The notes under the pieces: model-generated | Databases searched by the model: none | What the model was told of the DNA's origin: nothing | Seen by the model: the letters and a program-made list of their open reading frames with translations, nothing else | Position numbers and translations under genes: made by a program | From: Planctomycetota bacterium | Lineage (GTDB): Bacteria; Planctomycetota; Planctomycetia; Planctomycetales; Planctomycetaceae | NCBI GenBank assembly: GCA_018242525.1 | Contig: JAFEBS010000042.1 | Span: 79,865-119,782 of the forward strand | Direction of reading: 5' to 3' | Length of the DNA: 39,918 nt | Part shown: piece after piece, positions 9,222 to 19,022 of the stretch | How positions within the stretch are numbered: position 1 is the first letter of the stretch | Layout of the letters: the number at the start of each line of letters is the position of its first letter

Positions 9222-9458
9222 GATTCACACCCAACGGTATCCGAGGCTCAAGCGGTTCGGAATGCGTTCGCGATGCCCCGGAAGCTCCCCATCGGATTCC
9301 CGGGCAACTCGTGAGGTTCGTTCGATTCGGCAATCTGCCGCCCTCGCTGTTTTCACGACAAATGTTGACATGGGCCACATTGCAGTGCTAATGTTGGCGG
9401 TGGCAACATATATCTCCGGGCGTATCTGAGTCGGTCTTTCAACACGAAGGGGAATCCC

Positions 9459-10655
9459 ATGCGGTGGATGGCGCTTGTCATGGTCTCTGTTAGTCTGAAT
9501 CTGGCCCCCGTCTCCGGAGACGAACCGCTGGTCCAGCGGTATCTGCATACGGGGCAATTGGCTCGGGGGGAGCAGGTCCTGGAGTCGGCTCTGGAAGTGG
9601 CTCCAGAGGATGATCAGTTGCGCTTCAGCCTGGCGGTGCTGCAACTGTTTCGAGGAGTCGAACGATTGGGGCAGTCGCTGTACGAGTTTGGTTGCCTGCC
9701 AGAGAACAACATGCCGTTTCTGCGGTTTCCGGTCCACCGCAATCCGGATCCTTCGACGATCACGTACCCGACACTACGGAGGATTCTGATTGGATTTCAA
9801 GCCGATCTGGCCGCGGCGGAAACGACCCTGGCGGGAATTCGCGAAACCGAAGTCAAGCTTCCGTTACGGTTGGCGGATGTGCGACTGGACCTGACCGGGA
9901 GTGGACAATCACAGGAGCGGATGATCGACATCCTGCGGAAGATGATGGGCCGTGATTTTCGTGACGACAAGGACAATCCGGATTTCCTGATCTGCCTGGA
10001 CCGGGGAGATGTCGCGTGGCTGCGAGCGTATTGTCACCTGCTGATGGGGATGATTGATCTGCAACTGGCCGTGGATGGAGAGGCCGCTTTTGACCTGCAG
10101 GCTGACCAGCATTTTGCGAAGCCAAAGCGTCGTTTCGAAGGCCCCGATCAGGAGCGGTGGAATCGACTGTCGGAAGTGTGGCAGGTCGTCCGTTTCAAGG
10201 ATCCGGCGCGTCTGCGTCATTTCCGTCTGCATTTCTTGAAGGTCTGTGAACTGAATCGAGAGACCTGGGCGTACATTCGTGCGGAAACCGACAACGACCA
10301 CGAATGGTTGCCGAATCCGCGGCAGACGGGCGTGCTGAGAATGCCCGTCAGCGATGAGATGATCGATGCCTGGCTGCAGATGGTGGCTGAAGTCGAAAGG
10401 GCGTTCAACGGCCAGAAGAAGCTTCCGGCCTGGATCATTGCGTTTTTCCATTCTGATTCAAAAAAGGGGATGAATCTGCAGGTCTTCCTGGATGAACCGC
10501 CAGAAACCATTGAATGGGAGCGATTGAAGGCCGAGGGGGTTCGGGAGAAATACCTGGATGGCATCCACCCGGATGTTGATATCGGCGCGTTCCTGCGAGT
10601 CGGCCGGGCGTTCCAGAATACCCTGGCTGTGGGCTACGCGGCGTGGTTTAACTGA
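9459..10655 (+). CDS. Secreted helical-repeat (TPR-like) protein of unknown function
   Basis: 398 residues, ATG after AAGGGGA. The first ~20 residues (MRWMALVMVSVSLNLAPVSG) look like a signal peptide. Residues 25-60 (RYLHTGQLARGEQVLESALEVAPEDDQLRFSLAVLQL) have the spacing of one TPR hairpin. The rest is predicted largely helical and carries no catalytic motif I recognise. It lies 237 bp after the EF-hand gene on the same strand, so co-transcription is possible but not shown. It resembles conserved hypothetical secreted proteins of planctomycetes; I assign no function. Confidence 0.75.
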   Translation: MRWMALVMVSVSLNLAPVSGDEPLVQRYLHTGQLARGEQVLESALEVAPEDDQLRFSLAVLQLFRGVERLGQSLYEFGCLPENNMPFLRFPVHRNPDPSTITYPTLRRILIGFQADLAAAETTLAGIRETEVKLPLRLADVRLDLTGSGQSQERMIDILRKMMGRDFRDDKDNPDFLICLDRGDVAWLRAYCHLLMGMIDLQLAVDGEAAFDLQADQHFAKPKRRFEGPDQERWNRLSEVWQVVRFKDPARLRHFRLHFLKVCELNRETWAYIRAETDNDHEWLPNPRQTGVLRMPVSDEMIDAWLQMVAEVERAFNGQKKLPAWIIAFFHSDSKKGMNLQVFLDEPPETIEWERLKAEGVREKYLDGIHPDVDIGAFLRVGRAFQNTLAVGYAAWFN

Positions 10656-10686
10656 AGTGAAAGTGGCGTTCACGCATAGATAATGC

Positions 10687-10780
10687 CCAATGGCACTTGG
10701 TTTGTGAGCCGCACGGCGCTAGCCGCGGGTTCTTCGGGTACGAGTGAGAATGCACCCGCGGCTAGCGCCTTGCGGCTCAC
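10687..10780 (+). repeat. MITE-like repeat, copy 1 (truncated): left end plus 77-bp palindrome
   Basis: It starts with the terminal sequence CCAATGGCACTT and continues into a 77-bp imperfect palindrome at 10704-10780, whose ~27-bp arms (GTGAGCCGCACGGCGCTAG… and its complement) differ at one position. The same palindrome occurs at 22731-22807 and 27647-27723. The ~92-bp flank and second terminus found in those copies are missing here, so this copy is partial. Positions 10781-11148 contain no gene I can support; they lead into the NRPS gene. Confidence 0.8.
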
Positions 10781-11148
10781 GGAGTCGCGGAAACTCGCGG
10801 AGATTGATGTCGAAAATCGTGGCCGACCGCATCCTGGCGATTCAAACCGCGTGGTCCCTGTCAGAACCTGCCCGGATCTCAATCAAACCTGAATTCGCGA
10901 GTTCCGCCATTGGCAACCGGGTCGATTTCTGGGAAATCATGGTATTGTTTGCGCCGTGCCGGCAGGGGGGCGTTGCGGGATTATTCTCGGTTGAAAACGC
11001 TACCTGATGGCAGGGCCGGGGTTCAATGGCTCGCACGACCCGGCAGATCAAGCGCACTGCCCACGAATCCATCTTTCAACATGAATCGTACTCCTTGACA
11101 CTTATCATCGATTCCGGCCATCCCACTGGCTGCGAAAACCTGTGCGAC

Positions 11149-14100
11149 ATGGAAGTCGTCTCCTTGACCACAGACGATCATGTTGAATCCACATTGCTGC
11201 ATCACCTGTTTGAACGGCAGGTGGATTTGACGCCCCTGCGTCCGGCGGTGAACTGCGGCACTGAAACGCTGACTTACCTGGAATTGGATCAGGCCGCCAA
11301 TCGGCTGGCGCACTTGCTGCGCGAACTGGAGGTTGGACCGGAAACGTGTATCGGGTTCTGGTTGCCGCGGTCCCTGCAGGTCTATGTGACCCTGCTGGGG
11401 ATCTTGAAATCCGGGGGAGCCTATGTCCCGCTGGATGCCGAGTATCCTGCAGAACGCGTTGGTTACATCCTGCAGGATTGCGGGATTCAAATCGTCATCA
11501 CGACGCGCGATTACGCCGACAAATTGATCGGGTTCCCCGGGCGAGTCATCCTGATCGTTGAGGACTGGCCGCAAATCGCGAGTCGGCCGGTCACGCGTGT
11601 CCTGCCCAGCGACGTACAGCGTCCCGGCAGCCTGTGCTATGTCATCTACACGTCAGGTTCGACCGGCAAGCCCAAGGGAGTGCAGCTGGAACACAGAAAC
11701 GTGGTTCATCTGGTGCGCACCGAGGCGGCCCGGTTCTGCATCCAACCGGACGATCGTGTCTACCAGGGTTTCTCAATTGCATTCGATGCCTCGGTCGAAG
11801 AACTATGGCTGGCGTGGTGCGCGGGCGCGACCCTGGTCGCGGCGACGCCCGACATGGTTCACGCCGGCCCGGATTTGCCGCGGCTGTTGACGGCGGCCGG
11901 CGTCACGGTACTTTCGTGTGTGCCGACCCTGCTGGCGATGATGGAAGGGGACCTGGAGACCGTCCGGATCCTGATCGTCGGCGGTGAGGCCTGTTCCAGT
12001 GACCTGGTGACTCGCTGGTGTCGACCGGGCCGGCGGATGTTCAACACGTACGGTCCGACAGAAGCAACGGTCATCGCGACCTGGACCGAATGTGATCCGG
12101 CCCGGCCGGTCACCATTGGCGAACCATTGCCCGGATACACAGCCTGCGTCATGGACGATCAGGGGCGGATCCTGGAAGCCGGGGCAACTGGAGAATTGCT
12201 GCTGGGTGGAGCGGGTCTGGCACGGGGCTATGTCGGCCGGGACGATTTGAATCGGGAGCGATTCATTGAAGTTCGGCTGGCGGGAAATGACGGGCCGCCG
12301 ACGCGCCTGTATCGAACGGGAGACCTGGCACGCTGGACCGAGGATCGTCAGTTGGAATTCCTCGGTCGCATCGATGGACAGGTGAAGCTTCGCGGGTTTC
12401 GGGTTGAGCTCGCGGAAATCGATGCCGTACTGCTGCAGTGTCCCGGAGTGCTGGCTGCCGCGGCGGCAGTGCGTGAGGATGTTCCCGGTCTGCAGCAGTT
12501 GATTGGTTATCTGGTGCCACGTCACGGAATCTCGATCGACGACGACGCGATCCGCGCCGTGCTGCGTCAGCGGTTACCTGTCTACATGGTGCCAGTCCTG
12601 TTTGAAGTGATTGAGTCGCTGCCCACGTTGACCAGCGGCAAGGTGGACCGCAAACAACTGCCGGCTCCACGTCGCTCAGTCACGTTGCAGCACGATCCGT
12701 CGGCACTGAAATGGGTTCCCCGGGACTCGATTGAAGAGACCCTGGCTGCGACCTGGAACGAGGTGTTTGCTCCGGCCATCGTGGGGCCCCGGGATGACTT
12801 CTTTGTCGATCTGGGCGGGCATTCGCTGCTGGCCGCCCGGATGGTTTCGGCGCTGCGGAGTCAGGAGCGTTTTCAGGGTGTGTCGATGCTGGATGTATAT
12901 CAGCAGCCGACGATTGAAACGCTGGCCGCGGTCCTGCGTGAGCGTCTGACGGCTGCGGAAGTCACCGGTTCCTCACCGCCGCCGACTCCGGAGCGTGCGA
13001 TTCACAAGGTCTCGACCCTGCAACATTTCCTTTCCGGGACCGTACAACTGTTCGCCCTGTACTTCGTCATCGGGTTCTTTTCGCTGCAGTGGTTGGCTCC
13101 GTATTTGACATACACTTTCATGATGGATGATGAATACCCGATGGTCGAGGCCGCTTCGTGCGCCCTTGGCTCGCTGGTTTTGCTTTATCCCGTGATGTTG
13201 TTCCTGTCGATCGCGGTGAAGTGGCTGGTCCTGGGACGTGTCAGGCCGGGGCGGTATCCGGTCTGGGGAACGTATTTTCTGAGATGGTGGTTTGTGGAGG
13301 CGTTCCGCAGCATCGTTCCGACGAACTATCTGATCGGAACGCCGCTGTTGAACTGGTACTACCGGTTGATGGGAGCGCGCATCGGTGCCAACGTTTATCT
13401 AGGCAACGATGGTGGAGCCATGTTCGACACGCTGTCGATTGGCGACGACAGTTGCCTGGGCGCGGATTCGCACTTTACAGGTGCAACGGTGGCGGATGGC
13501 TGGCTGGTGATCGGGTCCGTGGAAATCGGCCAGCGCTGTTTCGTGGGGACTCGGGCACTACTCGGTCCGGGCAGCTGCATGGGCGACGATGCAACGCTGG
13601 AAGATCTGTCGCTGTTGCCGCGCGGCGGTTCAATCCCCCCGGGCGAACGCTGGCACGGTTCGCCCGCCTGCCGTGCGGACGGAGACAGTCAGGCGTCGCT
13701 GCCAGTCCGTCCTGTCCGTCCGACGGTTGCCCGCCGGTTTGCGTATGGAGTGATGTTTGCGATCGGCGTATTCGTCTTTCCCCTGCTGCCGATGGCTGCG
13801 TTCTTCCCAGGCATGGTGGCAATGGCCCATTGGAATTACCACGACGAATACTACGGCTATCTGATTTACTCGCCCCTGGTCGCGTTTTCGTTTGTCGTCC
13901 TGATCAGCCTGGAAATCGTGGTCGTTAAATGGCTGGTGCTGGGCCGGGTCCGTCCTGGTTCGTATCCGCTGTATCACTCGTTTTACTTCCGCAAATGGTT
14001 CGTGGACCGCACTCTGGACCTGAGTCTGGATGTGATTGGGCCTCTGTATTCCACGCTGTACCTGGCACCGTGGTATCGCCTCCTGGGGGCCAGGATCGGG

Positions 14101-15126
14101 CGACGGGCGGAAATCTCGACGGCATCGTTCGTGTCCCCAGACTGCCTGCAGATCAGCACGGAAAGTTTTGTGGCGGATGCTGCGTCGCTGGGGGCCGCCC
14201 GCGTGCAAAACGGGGTGATGCGCATTGATGACATTGTCATCGGTAAGCGCACGTTTATAGGGAACAGTTCCTTGATCCCCGTGGGAGCGACAATCCCGGA
14301 CAACTGTCTGGTCGGCTGCTTGTCGTTGCCGCCGGCGGACGAAATGCCGACGAACTCGTCGTGGCTGGGATCGCCGTCATTTTTCCTGCCGCATCGTCAA
14401 ACAAGTGATGCATTCACCGAGCAGGAAACGTTTCGTCCCTCGCGATGGCTGGTCGCACAGCGGCTGTTCATTGAGTTTTTCCGCATTACGCTGCCATCGA
14501 CGTTCTTTATCATTGTGACGAACGTGCTGCTGGCGGAAGTGCTGGTCATGTACGGGGAAATCGACACCTGGCAGATTGTGGCAATCTTTCCCGTGATGTA
14601 TTTCCTGGCGGGCCTGTCGGCGGCACTGGGGATGGTGGGGGTCAAATGGATGCTGATGGGCCGCTATCGTCCCTGTGAACGACCCTTGTGGAGCCGGTTT
14701 GTCTGGCGGACCGAAGTGGTGACTGCGTTGCTGGACAACTTTGCCGCACCGTTCTTTCTGGACCTGCTGGCCGGGACGCCCTTCATCTGCTGGTTCTTCC
14801 GATTGCTGGGAGCGAAGATTGGTCGTCGGGTTTACCTGGACACAACGGAACTGACCGAATTCGATCTGGTGCACGTGGGTGACGATGTCGCGATCAATCA
14901 CGACTGCACCCTGCAGACGCACCTGTTTGAGGATCGGGTGATGAAGATGTCGACGGTGAAGTTGAGCGACGGCTGCCACCTGGGATCGATGTCGCTGGTG
15001 CTGTATGACACGAAACTTGAGGCAGGGTCGTCCGTGGATGATCTGTCCCTGGTCATGAAGGGAGAAACCCTTCCGCCGAACACGCATTGGTCAGGGATTC
15101 CCAGCCGGCGTATCGATTCGCCCTGA
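11149..15126 (+). CDS. Pls/PosA-type non-ribosomal peptide synthetase (poly-amino-acid synthetase-like)
   Basis: A single-module NRPS of 1,325 residues, close to the size of epsilon-poly-L-lysine synthetase Pls. The adenylation domain shows A3 YTSGSTGKPKG (residue ~167), A4 FDASVEELW, A5 YGPTEATV (~300), A7 YRTGDLARW (~387), A8 GRIDGQVKLRGFRVEL and A10 with Lys in TSGKVDRKQLP. A carrier domain follows with LGGHSLLAA (phosphopantetheine Ser559). There is no canonical condensation or thioesterase domain. The C-terminal half (from ~620) has three tandem units, each a pair of membrane helices plus a left-handed beta-helix-like part beginning GARIG/GARIG/GAKIG. That is the hallmark of the Pls/PosA family, in which this part joins monomers at the membrane. 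The substrate cannot be read reliably. ATG 11149 is chosen by length; ATG 11026 in frame is possible and neither has a clear Shine-Dalgarno. Confidence 0.88.
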   Translation: MEVVSLTTDDHVESTLLHHLFERQVDLTPLRPAVNCGTETLTYLELDQAANRLAHLLRELEVGPETCIGFWLPRSLQVYVTLLGILKSGGAYVPLDAEYPAERVGYILQDCGIQIVITTRDYADKLIGFPGRVILIVEDWPQIASRPVTRVLPSDVQRPGSLCYVIYTSGSTGKPKGVQLEHRNVVHLVRTEAARFCIQPDDRVYQGFSIAFDASVEELWLAWCAGATLVAATPDMVHAGPDLPRLLTAAGVTVLSCVPTLLAMMEGDLETVRILIVGGEACSSDLVTRWCRPGRRMFNTYGPTEATVIATWTECDPARPVTIGEPLPGYTACVMDDQGRILEAGATGELLLGGAGLARGYVGRDDLNRERFIEVRLAGNDGPPTRLYRTGDLARWTEDRQLEFLGRIDGQVKLRGFRVELAEIDAVLLQCPGVLAAAAAVREDVPGLQQLIGYLVPRHGISIDDDAIRAVLRQRLPVYMVPVLFEVIESLPTLTSGKVDRKQLPAPRRSVTLQHDPSALKWVPRDSIEETLAATWNEVFAPAIVGPRDDFFVDLGGHSLLAARMVSALRSQERFQGVSMLDVYQQPTIETLAAVLRERLTAAEVTGSSPPPTPERAIHKVSTLQHFLSGTVQLFALYFVIGFFSLQWLAPYLTYTFMMDDEYPMVEAASCALGSLVLLYPVMLFLSIAVKWLVLGRVRPGRYPVWGTYFLRWWFVEAFRSIVPTNYLIGTPLLNWYYRLMGARIGANVYLGNDGGAMFDTLSIGDDSCLGADSHFTGATVADGWLVIGSVEIGQRCFVGTRALLGPGSCMGDDATLEDLSLLPRGGSIPPGERWHGSPACRADGDSQASLPVRPVRPTVARRFAYGVMFAIGVFVFPLLPMAAFFPGMVAMAHWNYHDEYYGYLIYSPLVAFSFVVLISLEIVVVKWLVLGRVRPGSYPLYHSFYFRKWFVDRTLDLSLDVIGPLYSTLYLAPWYRLLGARIGRRAEISTASFVSPDCLQISTESFVADAASLGAARVQNGVMRIDDIVIGKRTFIGNSSLIPVGATIPDNCLVGCLSLPPADEMPTNSSWLGSPSFFLPHRQTSDAFTEQETFRPSRWLVAQRLFIEFFRITLPSTFFIIVTNVLLAEVLVMYGEIDTWQIVAIFPVMYFLAGLSAALGMVGVKWMLMGRYRPCERPLWSRFVWRTEVVTALLDNFAAPFFLDLLAGTPFICWFFRLLGAKIGRRVYLDTTELTEFDLVHVGDDVAINHDCTLQTHLFEDRVMKMSTVKLSDGCHLGSMSLVLYDTKLEAGSSVDDLSLVMKGETLPPNTHWSGIPSRRIDSP

Positions 15127-15262
15127 GTCAACGCGACTCGTTTTTAACTTTCAATGTGACGACTCGTGCCATTGACTCAAGAATAAGTTATTGCGAGGTA
15201 ATCTGCGGCGTTTGAGTTCCAGTTGTCGTCGCAGTGCACGGCGCGTAGTGAGAATCAATCAA

Positions 15263-16180
15263 CTATGGCGCGGGCGATGGGTCGGCTGAACCCGCCAAGA
15301 CGGTCGATAGATCCCGGCCCATGATCGAGGGGCACCAGAACTTCTCGATGTGCTCGACCACCAACTCCGTGCCGCGCGAGTGGCTGACGTACGGTCGTTC
15401 ACGGGGATCGTACATGGCATCGGTCAGATCACGAGTCAGCACGACTTGGAAACCCTGTTTGACCATCTGGCGAATTCCAAACGGCCGGCCCAGGACGCAC
15501 ATGTTGGTGTGAACTCCCATCAGCACGACGTTCTTCAGCCCCTCCTGTTTCAGGTAGCTGTAGATCTCGTCGCCGTTGTCGCTGATGCCATCCCAGCCGG
15601 AGATCGTCAATCCCGGATGCTGCCGCGTGAACTTCTGGACATATGCTCCAACGGTGGGGTCGTCACACGATTGTCGGGAAACATCGACAGGAAGTTCAGG
15701 TTCCCGCTTCGGATCAACATGGCACCAGGGTTCCAGAGGCAACTCGGGTTTCACTTTCCGGGCTTGCTGCAGCCGTTTCCGCTGAGGCATGTCGGCGTAC
15801 AGGTAGGTGACACCACTGGGGGCATGGATCACCGTCGCACCGTGATTCCGCGCGGCCGTCAGGACGGAGTTCATGCGCGGGACCATGTCGGCCACTCGTT
15901 CCGCGGCGGACTTGCAATAGTGATCGTCCCACATGTCGCATACGATGATGACGGTTTCACAGGCATTCCAGTGAACTTCCTGAATGCTCTCGGTCCATTG
16001 TCCGCTCCCCGCCGGCATTTCGACACGGGCTCGCTGATGCAGCACGAACTTCCCCGGGACTTTGGGTTTGTTGACGATTGTTTCCACGGTCGGAGCATCC
16101 GCCGCGAATGCCAGGTTTCCCGGCAGATCCTGCAAAACAACCAGCCCAACGCCCGCCGCGATCAACATTGCCAGACGCAT
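15263..16180 (-). CDS. Exported isochorismatase-family cysteine hydrolase
   Basis: 305 residues with an N-terminal signal peptide (MRLAMLIAAGVGLVVLQDLPGNLAFA). The isochorismatase fold is shown by VIIVCDMWDDHYC, which carries the catalytic Asp, and by GVHTNMCVLGRPFG, which carries the nucleophilic Cys. An acidic/amide substrate hydrolysed outside the cytoplasm is likely, but the substrate cannot be told. The start lies 37 bp downstream of the stop of the enolase-superfamily gene on the same strand, so the two probably form an operon transcribed leftward. The 136-bp spacer to the NRPS gene (convergent) shows no clear terminator. Confidence 0.85.
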   Translation of the reverse strand: MRLAMLIAAGVGLVVLQDLPGNLAFAADAPTVETIVNKPKVPGKFVLHQRARVEMPAGSGQWTESIQEVHWNACETVIIVCDMWDDHYCKSAAERVADMVPRMNSVLTAARNHGATVIHAPSGVTYLYADMPQRKRLQQARKVKPELPLEPWCHVDPKREPELPVDVSRQSCDDPTVGAYVQKFTRQHPGLTISGWDGISDNGDEIYSYLKQEGLKNVVLMGVHTNMCVLGRPFGIRQMVKQGFQVVLTRDLTDAMYDPRERPYVSHSRGTELVVEHIEKFWCPSIMGRDLSTVLAGSADPSPAP

Positions 16181-16217
16181 GGAGATTTCCTTCCAGGGGA
16201 TCTGAAGACCTGAAATC

Positions 16218-17513
16218 CTACAGTCGCGTGATGCGATAACCGGGGTGATCGGGAGTAAACAATTCGGGCAACAGTCGCACTCCCATCCCCGGTCGTTCGG
16301 GAATTGCGATCTGGCCCCGGGTGATGACCGGCGGCTGATCGATCAGCAGCGGATACAACGTCTTGATGTGAGCCCGCACGGTTTCCTGATAGGTGACGTT
16401 CGCACAACTGGCAGAAATCTGCAGACCGGAAAACAGGGTCAGCGGCCCGGTGCAATCGTGCATCAGGGAGGGGACATTGAAGGCCTGCGCCAGTTCCGCG
16501 GCACGTCGAGTTTCACTGATTCCACCCACCCACGTGGGATCGATCATGGTGTAATCCGCGGCCCGCTGCTGCAACACCTGCCGGTACTCTTCGCGGCTCA
16601 CCAGCATTTCACTGACGGCAATCGGAACTCCGGCTCGATCCCGGAAATCGGCCAGGGCCTCGACACTGTCCGGTCGGATCACGTCCTCCAGCCACAACGG
16701 TTTGATGTCCCGCATCGCCTCGGCAATTCGCAGGGCCGCGGCCAGGGTAAAGAACCCGTGTCCGTCGAGCATCAGTTCCATCTTCAAGCCCACCCGATCT
16801 CGAATCTGATGCATCGGCTGCAACGCCTGCTGCAAGTCGGGCCAGGAAACTCGATGTCCGCCGGAAACGCGATAGACCTGGTCCAGCGACCACAACTTCA
16901 TTGCCGTGTATCCGTCGGCCAGCAGTTCTTCGGCCAGGTCTCCGGCGTGAAACACGCTGTTGTAGTTGTCTTCTAGCGGACCTGGTTTTCCGAGATCCCC
17001 GTGTCCGGGCCAGCCCTGGGCATCCGGGGCATCCTTCGGCCGCCGCCCGTAGGTCGGTCCGCCACAACTGTTGTAGACGGGCACGGCGTCGCGGACGGGA
17101 CCTCCCAGCAGTTTCCAGACGGGCTGACGGGTCAATTGCCCCAGGATGTCCCACAACGCCACGTCAATTGCCGAGATGGCCCGCAGTTCACATCCACGAA
17201 CTCCAAACGCCGAACCTCGTTCGTACAGGAACCGCCAGTGACTTTCGATCGCCGTGGCATCTGCACCCAGTAGTCGGCGCGACATCCAGTCGTGCAGAGT
17301 TGCCGCAACCGCGTGCGGAATGTAATAAGTCTCGCCGTGGCCGATGACCGGTTCGCCGTCGACTGTTCCCGCGTCGGTATGAATTCTCAGCAGCATCAGA
17401 CCGGCCATGATATCATGTGGAATCAGTGTTTCGATCGCCACAATCCGTGGGCCGCGTCGATACGCATGTTCCTGAGTGGGACTGGATGCACGTGAACGAT
17501 GTTCCGAGGTCAT
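16218..17513 (-). CDS. Mandelate racemase/muconate lactonizing family protein (MR group, probable sugar-acid dehydratase)
   Basis: 431 residues, two-domain enolase-superfamily enzyme. The barrel keeps a Lys in TAMKLW, metal ligands Asp in ELMLDGHG, Glu in LWLEDV and Glu in AVSEML, and the Asp/His pair of the mandelate-racemase group in IDPTWVGGIS and LMHDCTGP. Known members of this group dehydrate or racemize hydroxy acids such as gluconate or galactonate; the exact substrate is unknown. The first ~20 residues (TSEHRSRASSPTQEHAYRRG) are not part of the fold. No signal peptide is seen, so it should act in the cytoplasm. It is the first gene of a two-gene unit with the isochorismatase-like hydrolase. 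Confidence 0.85.
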   Translation of the reverse strand: MTSEHRSRASSPTQEHAYRRGPRIVAIETLIPHDIMAGLMLLRIHTDAGTVDGEPVIGHGETYYIPHAVAATLHDWMSRRLLGADATAIESHWRFLYERGSAFGVRGCELRAISAIDVALWDILGQLTRQPVWKLLGGPVRDAVPVYNSCGGPTYGRRPKDAPDAQGWPGHGDLGKPGPLEDNYNSVFHAGDLAEELLADGYTAMKLWSLDQVYRVSGGHRVSWPDLQQALQPMHQIRDRVGLKMELMLDGHGFFTLAAALRIAEAMRDIKPLWLEDVIRPDSVEALADFRDRAGVPIAVSEMLVSREEYRQVLQQRAADYTMIDPTWVGGISETRRAAELAQAFNVPSLMHDCTGPLTLFSGLQISASCANVTYQETVRAHIKTLYPLLIDQPPVITRGQIAIPERPGMGVRLLPELFTPDHPGYRITRL

Positions 17514-17691
17514 GCTGCCGCCATTTTCAAGGATTCAGACCGCTGCTCTCAAAGACGTCCCCATGGGACACACCGGATCAGAGTGTAACGGCGATGACAC
17601 AACCCTTGCCAGCATTCGCCCCGCACGACTATAGTTCGCGCTTGCAGTTCGTAACGGATGATGAAATCAGGATCGGGAATCGGAGTCTCGC

Positions 17692-18963
17692 ATGAATGCT
17701 CGTCGAAGTTTGTCGCTGGTGGTCGCAACACTGCTCGGATGTGCATCAGGGATCGCTTTCGGTGCGGACGCCAGGAGCGACTGGCCGCAATGGCGCGGAC
17801 CGAAGCGCGATGCGGTCTCAATGGACAAAGGCTTGTTGAAGACATGGGGCGACGAAGGCCCGCCGATGGCTTGGAAAACGTCGGGTCTGGGGGCGGGGTT
17901 TGCGAGCATTGTCATTGCGGACGGGCGCATCTTCACGATGGGCCGCCGCAAGAATTCCGAACAATTGATCGCGCTGTCTGCGAAGGATGGCCATGAATTG
18001 TGGTCGTTGAAGGTGGGGACCGATGCGGCCGACGAGCCCAGCAGCACCCCGACGGTCGATGGAGATCGCGTGTACGCGGTCGGAACGCGCGGCGACCTGC
18101 TCTGCGCCAGCGTGGCGGGGAAGGAATTGTGGAAGAAAAGTTACGTCACCGATTTTGGAGGTTCCGTCCCCACGTGGAAGTATTGTGAATCTCCGCTGGT
18201 TGACGGGGACAAGTTGATCTGCAGTCCCGGCAGCCGCGATGCCACCCTTGTGGCCCTGAACAAGAAGACCGGTGCCGTGATCTGGAAGTCGGCGGTCCCC
18301 AACGGAGGCGGAAACGGATCGGGGTATTCCTCGGTCGTGATCAGCGAAGGGGCCGGGGTTCGGCAGTATGTGCAATTGCTCGGTGCTGGAACCGGTTGCA
18401 TCGGTGTGGACGCGGCCACGGGCAAGCTTCTGTGGAAGTACGAGCGGGTCGGCAACGGCACCGCCAGCATTCCCACTCCCATTGTCGATGGCAATTACGT
18501 CTTCTGTTCGTCCGGCTACGGGACGGGAGCCGCCTTGCTGGAACTGCATGCCGACGGAGGTGGTGTGAAGGCGAGTGAAGTCTATTTCCTAAACGGGAAC
18601 GACTTCCAGAATCATCACGGCGGGATGATTCACGTCGGCCCGTATATCTATTGCGGGAACGGTCACAACAACGGCTTCCCGATCTGCATTGACATGCAGA
18701 CTGGCAAAACGGTCTGGGGCGGCAGGCAACGCGGGCCGGGCAGCGGTTCAGCCGCCGTGGTCTATGCCGACGGTAAGCTCTACTTCCGCTACCAGGACGG
18801 CATCATGGCCCTGATTGATGCCTCGGCCAAAGGCTATCAACTGGATGGATCGTTCAAGATTCCCGAAGTCGCTCGCGAAAGCTGGTCGCACCCCGTCGTG
18901 GTTGGTGGAAAGCTGTACCTGCGCGAGCAGGATCATCTGTTTGTCTACCAGCTCACGAAGTAG
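17692..18963 (+). CDS. Exported PQQ-type beta-propeller repeat protein (BamB-like)
   Basis: 423 residues, ATG preceded by GGAG. The signal peptide is MNARRSLSLVVATLLGCASGIAFG, followed by the DWPQWRGPKRD segment that opens this family in planctomycetes. Repeats of the type KDGHELWSLKVG, KKTGAVIWKSAV, AATGKLLWKY and MQTGKTVWGG are the PQQ-binding-like blade motifs, and there are enough for one seven- or eight-bladed propeller. Family members serve as scaffold or sugar-binding proteins; no quinoprotein dehydrogenase catalytic residues are evident. It is divergent from the racemase-family gene across a 178-bp spacer and convergent with the Rieske gene. Confidence 0.85.
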   Translation: MNARRSLSLVVATLLGCASGIAFGADARSDWPQWRGPKRDAVSMDKGLLKTWGDEGPPMAWKTSGLGAGFASIVIADGRIFTMGRRKNSEQLIALSAKDGHELWSLKVGTDAADEPSSTPTVDGDRVYAVGTRGDLLCASVAGKELWKKSYVTDFGGSVPTWKYCESPLVDGDKLICSPGSRDATLVALNKKTGAVIWKSAVPNGGGNGSGYSSVVISEGAGVRQYVQLLGAGTGCIGVDAATGKLLWKYERVGNGTASIPTPIVDGNYVFCSSGYGTGAALLELHADGGGVKASEVYFLNGNDFQNHHGGMIHVGPYIYCGNGHNNGFPICIDMQTGKTVWGGRQRGPGSGSAAVVYADGKLYFRYQDGIMALIDASAKGYQLDGSFKIPEVARESWSHPVVVGGKLYLREQDHLFVYQLTK

Positions 18964-19022
18964 ATTCCGCAGACAGGCTCGCATTCTTCCCGGATTCTCG
19001 GGCAAAGCTGCGTTGGGAACAC

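Noticed and set aside
9365..9394. Sigma-70 type promoter before the TPR-like gene (TTGACA)
   Set aside because: The -35 box is perfect but no acceptable -10 box lies 16-18 bp downstream.
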